Positions 27,540-37,619 of a DNA stretch of 64,000 nt are shown here, one piece after another. The stretch is from Paracoccus sp. C2R09 (GTDB taxonomy: Bacteria > Pseudomonadota > Alphaproteobacteria > Rhodobacterales > Rhodobacteraceae): positions 62,001-126,000 of the forward strand of contig NZ_JAHKQB010000027.1 of assembly GCF_018860625.1 (NCBI RefSeq), read 5' to 3'. The notes beneath the pieces were generated by a model that searched no databases, was not told where the DNA came from, and saw nothing but the letters and a program-made list of their open reading frames with translations. The stretch's first letter is position 1, and each line of letters opens with the position of its first letter. The translations under genes and the position numbers were made by a program.

Positions 27540-28621
27540 CAGACGGCCACCCCCACCAGCTTCCAGGCGCGGCGCAGCATCTGCCCCTGGTAGGATCCCG
27601 ATCCCGTCAGCTCGTCCGCGCTGCGCAGCGTCCGTTCGGCCCATTGCGAGAAGCTGGCCATCGGATTGTTGAGGTTCTGCAGCGCATGATACCAGATCCG
27701 TCCCGGAAGCTCCCATGCGGGGCCGCCGAGGTATGACGCGAAAAGATAGAACGCGTGGTTCGGGATGCCCGAATTGACATGCACCCCGCCATTGTCGTCA
27801 GTGGTCGAAATGAAGCCGTCCATGTGCCAGGGCTGCGGGTCCTGTCCCAGCAGATCGTCGGAATAGGCGGTGCCCGGCGCCTTCATGCTGCGCAGCGCGG
27901 CACCCGCGATGTTCGGCCCCAGGATGCCCCGGCCGATCAGCCAGTCGGCCTCGTGCGGCATCTGGCGGCGCGCGCGTTGCAGGGCAAGGGCGCCGAAGAC
28001 GTCGGCGACGCTTTCGTTCAGCGCGCCCGACTGGTTTTCATAGATCAGCCCGCCCGAATGCTGGATGACGCCATGGGTCATCTCATGCGCCACGACAGAC
28101 AGTTCCAGGAAGGTCTGGAAAATCTTTCCATCTCCGGTGCCATAGGCCATCTGTTCGCCGTTCCAGAAGGCGTTGTTGTAATCGCGGCGGTGGCGCACCG
28201 TGGCGACAAGGGGCATCCCCTGGCCATCCAGAGAGTTGCGGCCGTATTCCTCGGCAAAGAGCGAGAAGACCTGACCCGCCGCATCATAGGCGAAATCGGC
28301 ATCGGTCAGCCCGGCCGGGTCGTCGCCCTCGGCACGGACCAGCTTGCCCGGAAGTGTCGCGCGGAATTCGCCGTCATGGATGCGCCTGTCGGGGCAGCAC
28401 AGATCGGGATCAGCGATGGGCAGGATGCCGTCATGGGGCAGGGGCGGGCTGGATTGCGCGGCGCGAAGGTCGCGCAATTCGCGGTCGTGATCCAGAAGGC
28501 TGCGCGCCATGCGGGCCGTGGCCGGATCGCCGCGCATCGCAAGGACGCGCAGCATGTAGGGCGGGACGATGCAGGCGATCGGGTTGTGGACCGCGTGGTT
28601 GCAGGACAGCGACAGGCACAT
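27539..28621 (-). CDS. M4 family metalloprotease, protealysin-like
   Basis: A 360-residue thermolysin-family zinc protease. The zinc site is HEMTH (residues ~179-183) with third ligand Glu in GALNESVADVFG (~203); the transition-state histidine is in GVHVNSGIPNHAFYLFA. The N terminus has no signal peptide but has a short propeptide with ACIVPPYMLRVL, the PPL-type motif of protealysin precursors. It acts in the cytoplasm or leaves by an unidentified route. An emfourin-like inhibitor gene follows directly. Confidence 0.9.
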   Translation of the reverse strand: MCLSLSCNHAVHNPIACIVPPYMLRVLAMRGDPATARMARSLLDHDRELRDLRAAQSSPPLPHDGILPIADPDLCCPDRRIHDGEFRATLPGKLVRAEGDDPAGLTDADFAYDAAGQVFSLFAEEYGRNSLDGQGMPLVATVRHRRDYNNAFWNGEQMAYGTGDGKIFQTFLELSVVAHEMTHGVIQHSGGLIYENQSGALNESVADVFGALALQRARRQMPHEADWLIGRGILGPNIAGAALRSMKAPGTAYSDDLLGQDPQPWHMDGFISTTDDNGGVHVNSGIPNHAFYLFASYLGGPAWELPGRIWYHALQNLNNPMASFSQWAERTLRSADELTGSGSYQGQMLRRAWKLVGVAV

Positions 28622-28630
28622 GAGGCGACC

Positions 28631-28651
28631 TCGGGGGTGTGTTGCCCCCGA
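28631..28651 (-). terminator. Hairpin behind ugpC
   Basis: Arms TCGGGGG (28631-28637) and CCCCCGA (28645-28651) enclose a seven-base loop between the ugpC stop and the protease start. It may end the ugp transcript; there is no clear T-run. Confidence 0.4.
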
Positions 28652-28682
28652 AGCCTAGGCCCGCGTGTCTTTTCGGGCAAGC

Positions 28683-29690
<1,008 letters not shown>

Positions 29691-29691
29691 C

Positions 29692-30540
29692 TTATTTCTC
29701 CGTCTCGACGAGGCCCTTGACGAACAGCCGCTGCATGCCGATCACCACCGCCACGGGGGGGATCATGGCCAGCATCGCCGTCGCCATCACGAGGTGCCAT
29801 TGGGGCAGGCCATCGACCGCGTCGGACATGCGTTTGATGCCCGCGACGATGGTGTAGTAATCGCTGCTGGTGGTGACCAGCAAAGGCCAGAGATACTGGT
29901 TCCAGCCATAGATGAAGAGGATCACGAACAGCGCCGCGATATTGGTCCGCGACAGCGGCAGCAGGATGTCGCGGAAGAATTTCATGGGGCCCGCGCCGTC
30001 GATCCGGGCGGCCTCGGTCAGCTCGTCCGGGATGGTCAGGAAGACCTGCCGGAAGAGGAAGGTCGCCGTGGCCGAGGCGATCAGCGGGATCGACAGGCCC
30101 GCATAGCTGTTCAGCAGGCCCAGATCGGCCACGACCTGAAAGGTCGGCACGATCCGCACCTCGACCGGCAGCATCAGCGTGATGAAGATGCACCAGAAGG
30201 CCAGGCCGCGGAACGGAAAGCGGAAATAGACGATGGCGAAGGCCGACAGGATCGAGATGGCGATCTTGCCGATGGCGATGCACAGCGCCATGATCAGGCT
30301 GTTCATCATCATCGTGGCGACGGGCGGCGTGCCGCTGGTGGACACGCCCGCGCCCAGCATCTGGCTGTAATTCTCGACCAGGTGGGGGCCGGGCCACATC
30401 GGGATGGTGCCCGACATGAAGTCGGTCGCGCCATGGGTCGATGCGACGAAGGCCACCCAGACGGGCAGGGCCACGACGCAGACGCCGAAGATCAGCGTCA
30501 GATGCGCCAGCAGGTTCAGGCCGGGACGGTTCTCGATCAT
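29692..30540 (-). CDS. ugpE: sn-Glycerol-3-phosphate ABC transporter permease UgpE
   Basis: A 282-residue inner-membrane permease. The EAA loop is [24 protein letters not shown], with six predicted helices and the C terminus [14 protein letters not shown] usual in this group. Its start overlaps the ugpA stop (TGATG). It forms the channel with UgpA. Confidence 0.92.
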   Translation of the reverse strand: MIENRPGLNLLAHLTLIFGVCVVALPVWVAFVASTHGATDFMSGTIPMWPGPHLVENYSQMLGAGVSTSGTPPVATMMMNSLIMALCIAIGKIAISILSAFAIVYFRFPFRGLAFWCIFITLMLPVEVRIVPTFQVVADLGLLNSYAGLSIPLIASATATFLFRQVFLTIPDELTEAARIDGAGPMKFFRDILLPLSRTNIAALFVILFIYGWNQYLWPLLVTTSSDYYTIVAGIKRMSDAVDGLPQWHLVMATAMLAMIPPVAVVIGMQRLFVKGLVETEK

Positions 30541-31418
30541 CAGTATTCGACCTTCTTCTCGACATAGCGGAACTGGACCACGGTCAAAACCAGGACCAGC
30601 ATCATCAGCACCACCGACTGCGCGGCCGAGCTGCCCATGTTCTGCCCCACGAAACCGTCGAAATAGACCTTGTAGACCATGATGTTCGTCGCCTGGGCGG
30701 GGCCGCCCTCGGTCGTGGCGTCGATGACGCCGAAGGTGTCGAACATGGCATAGACGATGTTCACGACCAGCAGGAAGAAGGTCGTGGGCGACAGCAGCGG
30801 GAAGGTGATGTCGAAGAAGCGGCGCACCGGGCCCGCCCCATCGATGGCCGCGGCCTCGCGCAGGGATGCGGGGATCGCCTGCAGGCCCGCCACGAAGAAC
30901 AGGAAGTTGTAGCTGATCTGCTTCCATGCGCTGGCGATCACCACCAGCGTCATCGCGTCGGATTTCGAACTGATGTGGTTCCAGTCATAGCCCACCTGCG
31001 CCAGCACATAGGGCATGATCCCGATGGTCGGGTTGAAGATGAACCACCACAGGATCCCCGCGACGGCGGGCGCGACCGCATAGGGCCAGACCAGCAGCGT
31101 GGTATAGATGCGCGAGGACCGGATCATCCGATCCACGGCCACCGCCAGGATCAGCGACAGCCCCATCGACAGGATCGTCACCGAGATGGCGAAGACCGCC
31201 GTCACCTGCAGCGAATTCAGGTATTCCGCATTCCCCCACAGCTTCTCGAAATTCGCGAGGCCGACGAAGCTGGTGCGGGTGCCGAAGGCGTCTTCCCTGA
31301 GAAAGCTCTGTCTGACGGCCTGCGCGGCCGGCCACAGGAAGAAGACGAATGTGATGGCAAGCTGCGGGGCCAGAAGAAGCCATGGCAGCAGCTGGTTGCG
31401 GAAAATGGTGCGCTTCAT
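30540..31418 (-). CDS. ugpA: sn-Glycerol-3-phosphate ABC transporter permease UgpA
   Basis: A 292-residue permease beginning with a basic N terminus and a first helix ([20 protein letters not shown]). The EAA loop is [23 protein letters not shown]. It pairs with UgpE. It follows ugpB after 71 bases that contain an 11-base-pair hairpin. Confidence 0.92.
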   Translation of the reverse strand: MKRTIFRNQLLPWLLLAPQLAITFVFFLWPAAQAVRQSFLREDAFGTRTSFVGLANFEKLWGNAEYLNSLQVTAVFAISVTILSMGLSLILAVAVDRMIRSSRIYTTLLVWPYAVAPAVAGILWWFIFNPTIGIMPYVLAQVGYDWNHISSKSDAMTLVVIASAWKQISYNFLFFVAGLQAIPASLREAAAIDGAGPVRRFFDITFPLLSPTTFFLLVVNIVYAMFDTFGVIDATTEGGPAQATNIMVYKVYFDGFVGQNMGSSAAQSVVLMMLVLVLTVVQFRYVEKKVEY

Positions 31419-31442
31419 CGCGGTCCCCGTTGGAAACGGTCA

Positions 31443-31470
31443 GGGGCCGCGCGTTGTCCCGCGCGGCCCC
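31443..31470 (-). terminator. Intra-operon hairpin between ugpB and ugpA
   Basis: A perfect 11-base-pair stem (GGGGCCGCGCG with CGCGCGGCCCC) with loop TTGTCC (plus-strand view). It lies directly behind ugpB. As with the other transporter at 3806-3827, it probably raises the ratio of binding protein to membrane subunits by partial termination or 3' protection. Confidence 0.65.
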
Positions 31471-31489
31471 GTCCGGTGATGTCGTTGGA

Positions 31490-32809
31490 TTACTGGTTCT
31501 GCTCGCGGAACTCTTGCAGCAGGGCGTTGCCGCGTTCGACGACGTTGTCCAGCGCGCCTTGGGCATCCTTGTCGCCCGACAGAAGCTGCTCGAACTCCTC
31601 GTCGATGACGCCGCGGATCTGGACATAGTTGCCGAAGCGCAGACCCTTCGAGTTCTCGGTCGGCTCGTTCAGCGTGATCTGCTGCAGGCCGGTCTCGGCG
31701 CCCGGGTTCTCGTCGTAGTAGCCCTGTTCGCGGGTCAGGTCGTAGGCGGCCTGCGTGATCGGCAGATAGCCCGAGAACTGGTGCCAGTCGGCCTGCACCT
31801 CGGCCGAGGAGAGATAGCTGTAGAAGGCGGCGGCGGCGGCGTATTCGTCATCCGACTTGCCCGACAGCGTCCACAGGGTGGCGCCCCCGATGATCGAGTT
31901 CTGCGGCGCACCCTCGACATCGTCGTAATAGGGCAGCATGCCGTAGCCGACCTCGAAATCGGTGGCGTTGGCGATCACGCCCGCACGGCTGGCCGAGCTG
32001 TTCATGATCATGGCGCATTCCTGGCCATAGAACATGGGCGGTGCGTTGTCGCCGCCGACCGGGCCGCCATACTTGAACACGCCCTCGTCCGCGAGACGCT
32101 TGAGGTTGCCCCAGTGCTTGACCTGCGCGGGTCCGTTGACGGTCAGTTCGGCATCGAGCCCGCCGAAGCCGTTCTCCATCGTGCCGATGGGCTGGTTGTG
32201 CCAGGCGCTGAAGTTCTCGGTCTGGATCCAGCTGATCCAGCCGGTGGTGAAGCCGCAGGTGGCCGCACCGCTATCCATGATCTTCTTCGAGAACTCCTCG
32301 ACCTCGGCCCAGGTCTTGGGCGCGGTTTCCGGGTCCAAACCGGCCGCTTCGAAGACGTTCTTGTTGTAATACAGGATCGGGGTCGAGCTGTTGAACGGCA
32401 TCGACAGCATGTTGCCGTCGGTATCGGTATAGTAGCCCACGACCTGCGGCAGGAAGGCGGCCGGATCGAAGTCCTGACCGTGTTCCTCCATCAGCTGATA
32501 GACCGGGACGATCGCGCCGTCGGCGGCCATCATGGTGCCGGTGCCGACCTCGAAGACCTGCACGATGGTCGGCTGTTCGCCCGCACGGAAGGCGGCGATG
32601 GCAGCGGTCATGGTTTCCGGATAGGTGCCCTTGTAGGACGGGACCACGGTGTATTCGTCCTGGCTGTCATTGAAGCCCTGGACGATTTCTTCCAGCTTGG
32701 CGCCAAGTTCGCCGCCCATGGCGTGCCACCAGTTGATGGTCGTCTCGGCCGAGGCTGCGCAAGCGGATGCGGCCAGCGCGACCGCGGATACGGTGCTGTA
32801 ACGGATCAT
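31490..32809 (-). CDS. ugpB: sn-Glycerol-3-phosphate-binding periplasmic protein UgpB
   Basis: A 439-residue family 1 solute-binding protein. The signal peptide is about residues 1-21 (cleavage after ACAASA). The mature protein starts TTINWWHAMGGELG and has VVPSYKGTYPETMTAAIAAFR and VFEVGTGTMMAA, closely following E. coli UgpB, so glycerol-3-phosphate or glycerophosphodiesters are the likely ligands. It heads ugpBAEC, with a candidate Pho box upstream. Confidence 0.94.
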   Translation of the reverse strand: MIRYSTVSAVALAASACAASAETTINWWHAMGGELGAKLEEIVQGFNDSQDEYTVVPSYKGTYPETMTAAIAAFRAGEQPTIVQVFEVGTGTMMAADGAIVPVYQLMEEHGQDFDPAAFLPQVVGYYTDTDGNMLSMPFNSSTPILYYNKNVFEAAGLDPETAPKTWAEVEEFSKKIMDSGAATCGFTTGWISWIQTENFSAWHNQPIGTMENGFGGLDAELTVNGPAQVKHWGNLKRLADEGVFKYGGPVGGDNAPPMFYGQECAMIMNSSASRAGVIANATDFEVGYGMLPYYDDVEGAPQNSIIGGATLWTLSGKSDDEYAAAAAFYSYLSSAEVQADWHQFSGYLPITQAAYDLTREQGYYDENPGAETGLQQITLNEPTENSKGLRFGNYVQIRGVIDEEFEQLLSGDKDAQGALDNVVERGNALLQEFREQNQ

Positions 32810-32884
32810 CTATCTTCCCTCCCATTCGGGCTGCATGGATGAAGACCGCCTAGCGGGCGATTGCGACAATCCGGCAACCCTTGG

Positions 32885-32902
32885 GTAACAGTCATGTGAC
32901 GT
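32885..32902 (-). promoter_or_regulatory. Candidate Pho box upstream of ugpB
   Basis: The plus-strand 18-mer GTAACAGTCATGTGACGT reads on the minus strand as two Pho-like half-sites (CGTCACA and CTGTTAC) spaced like the PhoB consensus CTGTCAT-N4-CTGTNAC. It lies 76 bases before the ugpB start. PhoB control of ugp is established in enterobacteria and rhizobia. It also overlaps a palindrome, CAGTCATG (32889-32896) and CATGACTG (32903-32910). Confidence 0.55.
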
Positions 32903-32930
32903 CATGACTGTTTGGTCAATAAATTTCGTT

Positions 32931-33896
32931 TCAGTTCGTTTCGGGGCGGATCGCCGCGATCGCGGGCTTCACGACATTCGCCACGATCGGCAGAAGGATC
33001 AGCCCCAGGATCAGTCCCAGAACCCCGTCGCAGAAGGCCGTCACGATCCATGCGACGATGCCCGGCGCCTGCGGAACGGCGGCGGCTGCGGCCTCGGCCC
33101 AGTGGTGCACGGTCTCGTAGGGCAGGGGCCAGCCTAGTTCGTACAAGCCGTGGACGATGATCTGCCCGCCGACCCAGATCATGGCGGCGGTGCCCACGAC
33201 GGTCAGCGCGGTCATGAAGCCCGGCGTGACCTTGACGATCCCACGCCCCAGGGCCGCCAGCGCGCCGGTGCGTTCGGTCGCAAGATGCACGCCCACATCG
33301 TCGGCCTTCACGATGACCGCGACGAAGCCATAGACCGCGACCGTGATCCCCACCGCCACGATCGCCAGGATCAGCACCTTGGTGATCACGCTGTCGGTTG
33401 CGGGAATGGTGGACAGGGCGATGGTCATGATCTCGGCCGACAGGATGAAGTCGGTCTTGATCGCCCCCGCGACGCGCTTCTCCTCCAGCGCGGCACCGTC
33501 CGTCTCGGGATGGGTATGGGCCTTGCTGTCATGCGCGTCGGACTTGTGGAACAGGCTTGCGACCTTGTGGGCGCCTTCGTAGCACAGATAGGCCCCGCCC
33601 AGCATCAGCAGCGGAGAGATGGCCCAAGGCGCGAAGACCGACAGCAGGACCGCGATGGGCAGCAGGATGACCAGCTTGTTGAAGATGGACCCGCGCGCGA
33701 TCTTCCAGACGATGGGCAATTCGCGATCGGCCTTGAAGCCGTGCACGTATTTCGGCGTCACCGCCGCATCGTCGATCACCGCACCCGCGGCCTTGGCCCC
33801 GGCCTTGGCGGCCTGTCCGGCAACATCGTCGATGGAAGCCGCCGCAACCTTCGAGATTGTCGCGACGTCGTCCAGCAGCGCGATCAGACCGCTCAT
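32931..33896 (-). CDS. DUF808 (YedI-like) membrane protein
   Basis: A 321-residue membrane protein. It starts SGLIALLDDVATISKVAAASIDDVAGQA, the DUF808 hallmark, followed by several helices, the GGAYLCYEGAHK motif, and a His-containing hydrophilic loop with KSDAHDSKAHTHPETDG. The function of the family is unknown. The start at 33896 follows AGGGGA. It shares the 3' side with the ugpB promoter region. Confidence 0.88.
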   Translation of the reverse strand: MSGLIALLDDVATISKVAAASIDDVAGQAAKAGAKAAGAVIDDAAVTPKYVHGFKADRELPIVWKIARGSIFNKLVILLPIAVLLSVFAPWAISPLLMLGGAYLCYEGAHKVASLFHKSDAHDSKAHTHPETDGAALEEKRVAGAIKTDFILSAEIMTIALSTIPATDSVITKVLILAIVAVGITVAVYGFVAVIVKADDVGVHLATERTGALAALGRGIVKVTPGFMTALTVVGTAAMIWVGGQIIVHGLYELGWPLPYETVHHWAEAAAAAVPQAPGIVAWIVTAFCDGVLGLILGLILLPIVANVVKPAIAAIRPETN

Positions 33897-34011
33897 TCCC
33901 CTATCCCCTCGTATTGTTCTTCTGGCGACATGTCGTCGCTGTTCAGCAAAGCTTGGCAACGCCCGCAAGGCAAGCCGGGTTCAGCGCGAAGTGGCTGCCG
34001 CGCAATAAAAA

Positions 34012-34038
34012 ACGCCCGCGCGATGATTGCGCGGGCGT
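34012..34038 (-). terminator. Intrinsic terminator after the fasciclin gene
   Basis: On the minus strand a ten-base-pair GC stem (plus-strand arms ACGCCCGCGC at 34012-34021 and GCGCGGGCGT at 34029-34038) with a seven-base loop is followed by a run of T residues (plus-strand AATAAAAAA at 34004-34012). A textbook rho-independent terminator about 24 bases past the stop. Confidence 0.9.
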
Positions 34039-34062
34039 CGCTGCCATGGATGCGAAGGGGGA

Positions 34063-34626
34063 TCACATCGCGGGCAGCATCACCGTGTCGATGACATGAA
34101 CGACGCCATTCGACTGATCCACATCGGGAATGTTGACGGTCGCGACATTGCCGTTCTCATCCGTCAGCTGCAGGGCGTTGTCGCTGTCGCGGATGGTCGC
34201 GTTCAGCATGCAGCCGCCAAGCGTTTCCACGGTATGGGCGCCGCCGTCATCGGCGATCATGCGGCCGATCGCGGGCGACATGGCATCGGCGGACACGACG
34301 TGGCAGCTGAGGATCTGGACCAGCTTGTCCTTGTTCTCGGGCTTGAGCAGGTCTTCGACGGTGCCGGCGGGCAGCTTCTCGAATGCGGCATCGGTAGGGG
34401 CGAAGACGGTGAAGGGGCCGGGGCCCGACAGCGTCTCGACCAGGCCCGCGGCCTGGACCGCCGCGACCAGCGTCGTGTGATCGGCCGATGCGGACGCGTT
34501 CTCGACGATGGTCTTGCCGGGCAGCATCTCGGCGCCGCCGACCATGGTGTTCTGTGCCAGCGCGGGCGCGCCGAATGCGATGGCCGCGGCAAGGATCGGT
34601 GCGCCGAACTTGATGGTGCTGGTCAT
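34063..34626 (-). CDS. Exported fasciclin (FAS1) domain protein
   Basis: A 187-residue protein with a signal peptide (cleavage after GAPALA, about residue 24) and one FAS1 domain: TIVENASASADHTTLVAAVQAAGL, GPFTVFAPTDAAFEKLPAGTVEDLL (split across the first strand), and GVVHVIDTVMLP at the end. FAS1 domains mediate adhesion or surface interactions. GGAGGAAAG precedes the ATG at 34626. It stands behind a SigK-like sigma factor and RskA-like anti-sigma gene, as MPT70/MPT83 do in Mycobacterium. Confidence 0.9.
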   Translation of the reverse strand: MTSTIKFGAPILAAAIAFGAPALAQNTMVGGAEMLPGKTIVENASASADHTTLVAAVQAAGLVETLSGPGPFTVFAPTDAAFEKLPAGTVEDLLKPENKDKLVQILSCHVVSADAMSPAIGRMIADDGGAHTVETLGGCMLNATIRDSDNALQLTDENGNVATVNIPDVDQSNGVVHVIDTVMLPAM

Positions 34627-34731
34627 GATGTCTTTCCTCCGGGTTGGTTGCAGCGGGCCTTTGGCCGCGCCGTCGCCAACAAACACGGAGGGAATGCGGA
34701 AAAGTTGCGCCGCCGCCCCTGGAAAATGCGC

Positions 34732-35439
34732 TCACATGTCCGTGAGTTCGGCGACCGCGATCACGGGGCCCGTCGCCTGGCCCGTCGGCGATCCGCCTTC
34801 TGGTTCGTCGGACAGCGCAATGCGCGCATCGGAGGAGGGTTCGAGCCCCTCGGGCAGCATCATCGTCATGTCCCCTTCCCGCGGCAACACGCCGAGCGAT
34901 ACGGGATCGGCCCCTTCGGCCAGCCACCACACCTCCCAGTCGCGTCCTTCGTCCGGGGCGCCCGATTGCATGGCGATGCGCATCTCGCGCCCGCGCAGGA
35001 TCGCCTCGACCGCCATGGCGCCATCCTCGGCGGCCAGTTCCGCCCGGTATCCGGGCTGGGATGGCGGGGTGGTCCGGTCCTCGGGGCTGAACAGCACGAA
35101 GGCGATGGCGGCCGCGGCGAAGAAGCCGCCGATCACGCCGATGGGGCCACGCCACCAGGGCGTGCCCTCGGCCGGGTCCGAGGCCAGGGGGGATTCGGCG
35201 TGACCCAGCCGTTCGCGGATGTATTGGCGTGCGCGGGCCGGAGCCATCACCGGGGTCAGCCCCTCGGCCAGGCCCGCAAGACGTTCCTGCCATTCGCGGA
35301 CCTGCCCCGCGAAGGCCGGATCGGTGGACAGGCGGGCCACGGCCTCTTCGGCCTCGGCGCCGTCCAGAAGCCCAAGCGCGAGTTCCGCGGCAAGCGCCTC
35401 GTCGGTCTCGGTGTCGCTCAGGGGGGTGTCCTCGGTCAT
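34732..35439 (-). CDS. Anti-sigma factor, RskA-like
   Basis: A 235-residue single-pass membrane protein. The cytoplasmic part (about 1-95) has the [20 protein letters not shown] segment that binds sigma factors in this class; one helix follows at about 98-118 ([17 protein letters not shown]); the outer part has an RskA-type domain with [17 protein letters not shown] and [20 protein letters not shown]. Its ATG overlaps the sigma-factor stop (ATGA), the standard coupling of a sigma factor with its inhibitor. Confidence 0.88.
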   Translation of the reverse strand: MTEDTPLSDTETDEALAAELALGLLDGAEAEEAVARLSTDPAFAGQVREWQERLAGLAEGLTPVMAPARARQYIRERLGHAESPLASDPAEGTPWWRGPIGVIGGFFAAAAIAFVLFSPEDRTTPPSQPGYRAELAAEDGAMAVEAILRGREMRIAMQSGAPDEGRDWEVWWLAEGADPVSLGVLPREGDMTMMLPEGLEPSSDARIALSDEPEGGSPTGQATGPVIAVAELTDM

Positions 35440-35990
35440 TGGCCTACGCAGTCCTTCAGGCGCAACAGGCTGCGGCGCAGCCAGCTGCGAACGGTATTGA
35501 TGGGCTTGCCTTCCCGCGCGGCCAGATCGGCATAGCTCGCCCCCTCCAGATAGACGGCCCTGACCGCACCCGCCTGGGCGTCGGCCAGCTGGGACAGGCA
35601 TTCGTCCAGCATCCGGCGTTCCTGGGCATGGATCGTCGCGGTCTCGGGGCTGGGGGTGGTGGCCGCGACGGTCGAGGCGGCCTCGGCCGGGGCGGTCGCG
35701 GGGCGCGATGCGCGCGCGCGCAGCCGATCGATGGCGCGATTGCGCGCGATCGTGATCAGCCAGGTCATCGGCGACAGCCCGTTCACGGCGTATCGCGACG
35801 CGCCTTGCCAGATGCGGACATAGACATCCTGCAGGGTCTCCTCGGCCTCGGGGCGATCCTTCAGGATCGACAGCACCACCGCGTGCAGCTTGGCCGATGT
35901 CGCCGCATAGAGCGCATCGAAAGCCTCGCGATCCCCAAGCGCGGTGCGGGAAATCAGCTGTTCCAGTTCGGTCCGGCGTTTGTCAGTCAA
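35436..35990 (-). CDS. ECF sigma factor (SigK-like)
   Basis: A 184-residue group 4 sigma-70 protein. Region 2 covers [20 protein letters not shown] to [15 protein letters not shown] and [18 protein letters not shown]; region 4 holds [20 protein letters not shown] and [19 protein letters not shown] long proline/alanine linker joins the two. It is coupled to a membrane anti-sigma factor and probably autoregulates and drives the fasciclin gene. Divergent from cobS. Confidence 0.92.
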   Translation of the reverse strand: MTDKRRTELEQLISRTALGDREAFDALYAATSAKLHAVVLSILKDRPEAEETLQDVYVRIWQGASRYAVNGLSPMTWLITIARNRAIDRLRARASRPATAPAEAASTVAATTPSPETATIHAQERRMLDECLSQLADAQAGAVRAVYLEGASYADLAAREGKPINTVRSWLRRSLLRLKDCVGQ

Positions 35991-36119
35991 GGCGTCGAAT
36001 TCCCGTGCTTGGACGACGCGGCCACCTTATGGACGCCCGAAAGGGGCGTCAACGAGGCCCCGCTTGCGCATGGCGAAACTTTGCGCGATCAATGCGCGAC
36101 GCGATGGAAAGGGCTTGCG

Positions 36120-37091
36120 ATGCTGGACATGAACGCCAAACCAACCGAGGAAATCGACCTGCGCGAGACGTTCGGTCTGGACAGCGACATGAAGGTGAAG
36201 GGCTTCGCCGAACGTTCGGACCGGGTCCCCGAGATCGACAGCACCTACAAGTTCGATCCCGACACCACGATGGCGATCCTTGCGGGCTTCGCCCATAATC
36301 GCCGGGTCATGATCCAGGGGTATCACGGCACGGGCAAGTCGACCCATATCGAACAGGTCGCCGCCCGCCTGAACTGGCCCTGCGTGCGCGTGAACCTGGA
36401 CAGCCATGTCAGCCGGATCGACCTGATCGGCAAGGACGCGATCAAGCTGGTGGACGGCAAGCAGGTCACCGTGTTCCACGAGGGCATCCTGCCCTGGGCG
36501 CTGCGCAATCCGACGGCCATCGTCTTCGACGAATACGATGCGGGCCGCGCGGACGTGATGTTCGTCATCCAGCGCGTGCTGGAGGCCGAGGGCAAGCTGA
36601 CGCTGCTGGACCAGAACGAGGTCATCTCGCCCAACCCGTTCTTCCGCCTGTTCGCGACGTCGAACACGGTGGGCCTGGGCGACACGACCGGCCTCTATCA
36701 CGGGACGCAGCAGATCAACCAGGGCCAGATGGACCGCTGGTCGCTGGTGTCCACGCTGAACTATCTGTCCCATGACGCGGAAACGGCGATCGTGCTGTCC
36801 AAGAACCCGACCTGGAACACCGAGAAGGGCCGCAAGATCATCGGCCAGATGGTCAGCCTGGCGGATCTGACGCGCACGGCCTTCATGCAGGGCGATCTGT
36901 CCACGGTCATGTCGCCGCGCACCGTCATCGCATGGGCGCAGAACGCGCGCATCTTCGACAATGTGGGCTATGCCTTCCGGCTGACCTTCCTGAACAAGTG
37001 CGACGAGCTGGAGCGCCAGACCGTCGCCGAGTTCTATCAGCGGCTGTTCGACGAGGAACTGCCCGAGAGCGCGGCAGCCCGGGCGCTGTGA
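36120..37091 (+). CDS. cobS: Cobaltochelatase subunit CobS
   Basis: A 323-residue AAA+ subunit that with CobT and CobN inserts cobalt into hydrogenobyrinic acid a,c-diamide in aerobic cobalamin synthesis. Walker A is GYHGTGKST (about 67-75), Walker [11 protein letters not shown], sensor region [18 protein letters not shown]. Length is normal. The start at 36120 is used; ATG at 36129 is possible. The open frame reaching up to 35229 is antisense to the sigma-factor gene. cobT, usually directly next, is 1.27 kb away here. Confidence 0.94.
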   Translation: MLDMNAKPTEEIDLRETFGLDSDMKVKGFAERSDRVPEIDSTYKFDPDTTMAILAGFAHNRRVMIQGYHGTGKSTHIEQVAARLNWPCVRVNLDSHVSRIDLIGKDAIKLVDGKQVTVFHEGILPWALRNPTAIVFDEYDAGRADVMFVIQRVLEAEGKLTLLDQNEVISPNPFFRLFATSNTVGLGDTTGLYHGTQQINQGQMDRWSLVSTLNYLSHDAETAIVLSKNPTWNTEKGRKIIGQMVSLADLTRTAFMQGDLSTVMSPRTVIAWAQNARIFDNVGYAFRLTFLNKCDELERQTVAEFYQRLFDEELPESAAARAL

Positions 37092-37615
37092 CCGGGACGG
37101 CCCTTGGCGCGGACCAGCTTGCCCTGATCGGCAGGATGGTCTGTGCCTATGGTGAACTGGAATACGTTCTCGGCGGGCTGTTCATCGATATTCACGTGCT
37201 CAGGCACGGTGAGCGTGTGGATGACCGTGACGCACCCGAGGCCATGAGCTTGGAAAGGGCAATGGGCCAGTCCCTTGGGCAATATCCAAGACTTCTTGGT
37301 GATCTGCTCCCGGATATTGAGATCGAAGCCGCCCGGACATCCATCCAGAATATCGCATCGCTTGTTCAGCAACATGCCAAATTCAGAAACACAATCAGCC
37401 ACGGTGTCTGGCGTCGCGAGGGCGAGGCATTCCGCGTGTCTTTCTGGTCGTACAAAGCGATCACGCGGCTGAGGGTCGACTCGGAGATCGCACCAAAGGA
37501 ACTGCACTTCATGCCTTGGACGGCAGCGCATTGGATCGATCAGATCGAAACGCTTGTGCGGGAAATCGAGGCATGTCGCGCCTTGATCAGGCAGGACACG
37601 CCATTCCGCCAGTGA
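37088..37615 (+). CDS. HEPN-like hypothetical protein inserted between cobS and cobT
   Basis: A 175-residue helical protein of unknown family. The first helix has [16 protein letters not shown]; a later one has [13 protein letters not shown], which fits the R-x4-H motif of HEPN RNase-like domains. It starts with GTG overlapping the cobS stop (GTGA). Composition differs from neighbours: 60-base blocks from 37261, 37321 and 37381 have 30, 32 and 36 G+C, and it uses AGA, CAA, AAA and TTG codons rarely seen beside it. This suggests recent acquisition. Toxin, defence or housekeeping role unknown. Confidence 0.65.
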   Translation: MTGTALGADQLALIGRMVCAYGELEYVLGGLFIDIHVLRHGERVDDRDAPEAMSLERAMGQSLGQYPRLLGDLLPDIEIEAARTSIQNIASLVQQHAKFRNTISHGVWRREGEAFRVSFWSYKAITRLRVDSEIAPKELHFMPWTAAHWIDQIETLVREIEACRALIRQDTPFRQ

Positions 37616-37619
37616 CGGC

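Noticed and set aside
35229-36119. Possible N-terminal extension of CobS
   Set aside because: The frame is open, but the extension is antisense to the sigma and anti-sigma genes, has no similarity to CobS, and a normal CobS start exists at 36120.
36000-36119. Cobalamin riboswitch before cobS
   Set aside because: The 129-base gap to the sigma gene is too short and I find no B12-box or the expected multi-stem layout.
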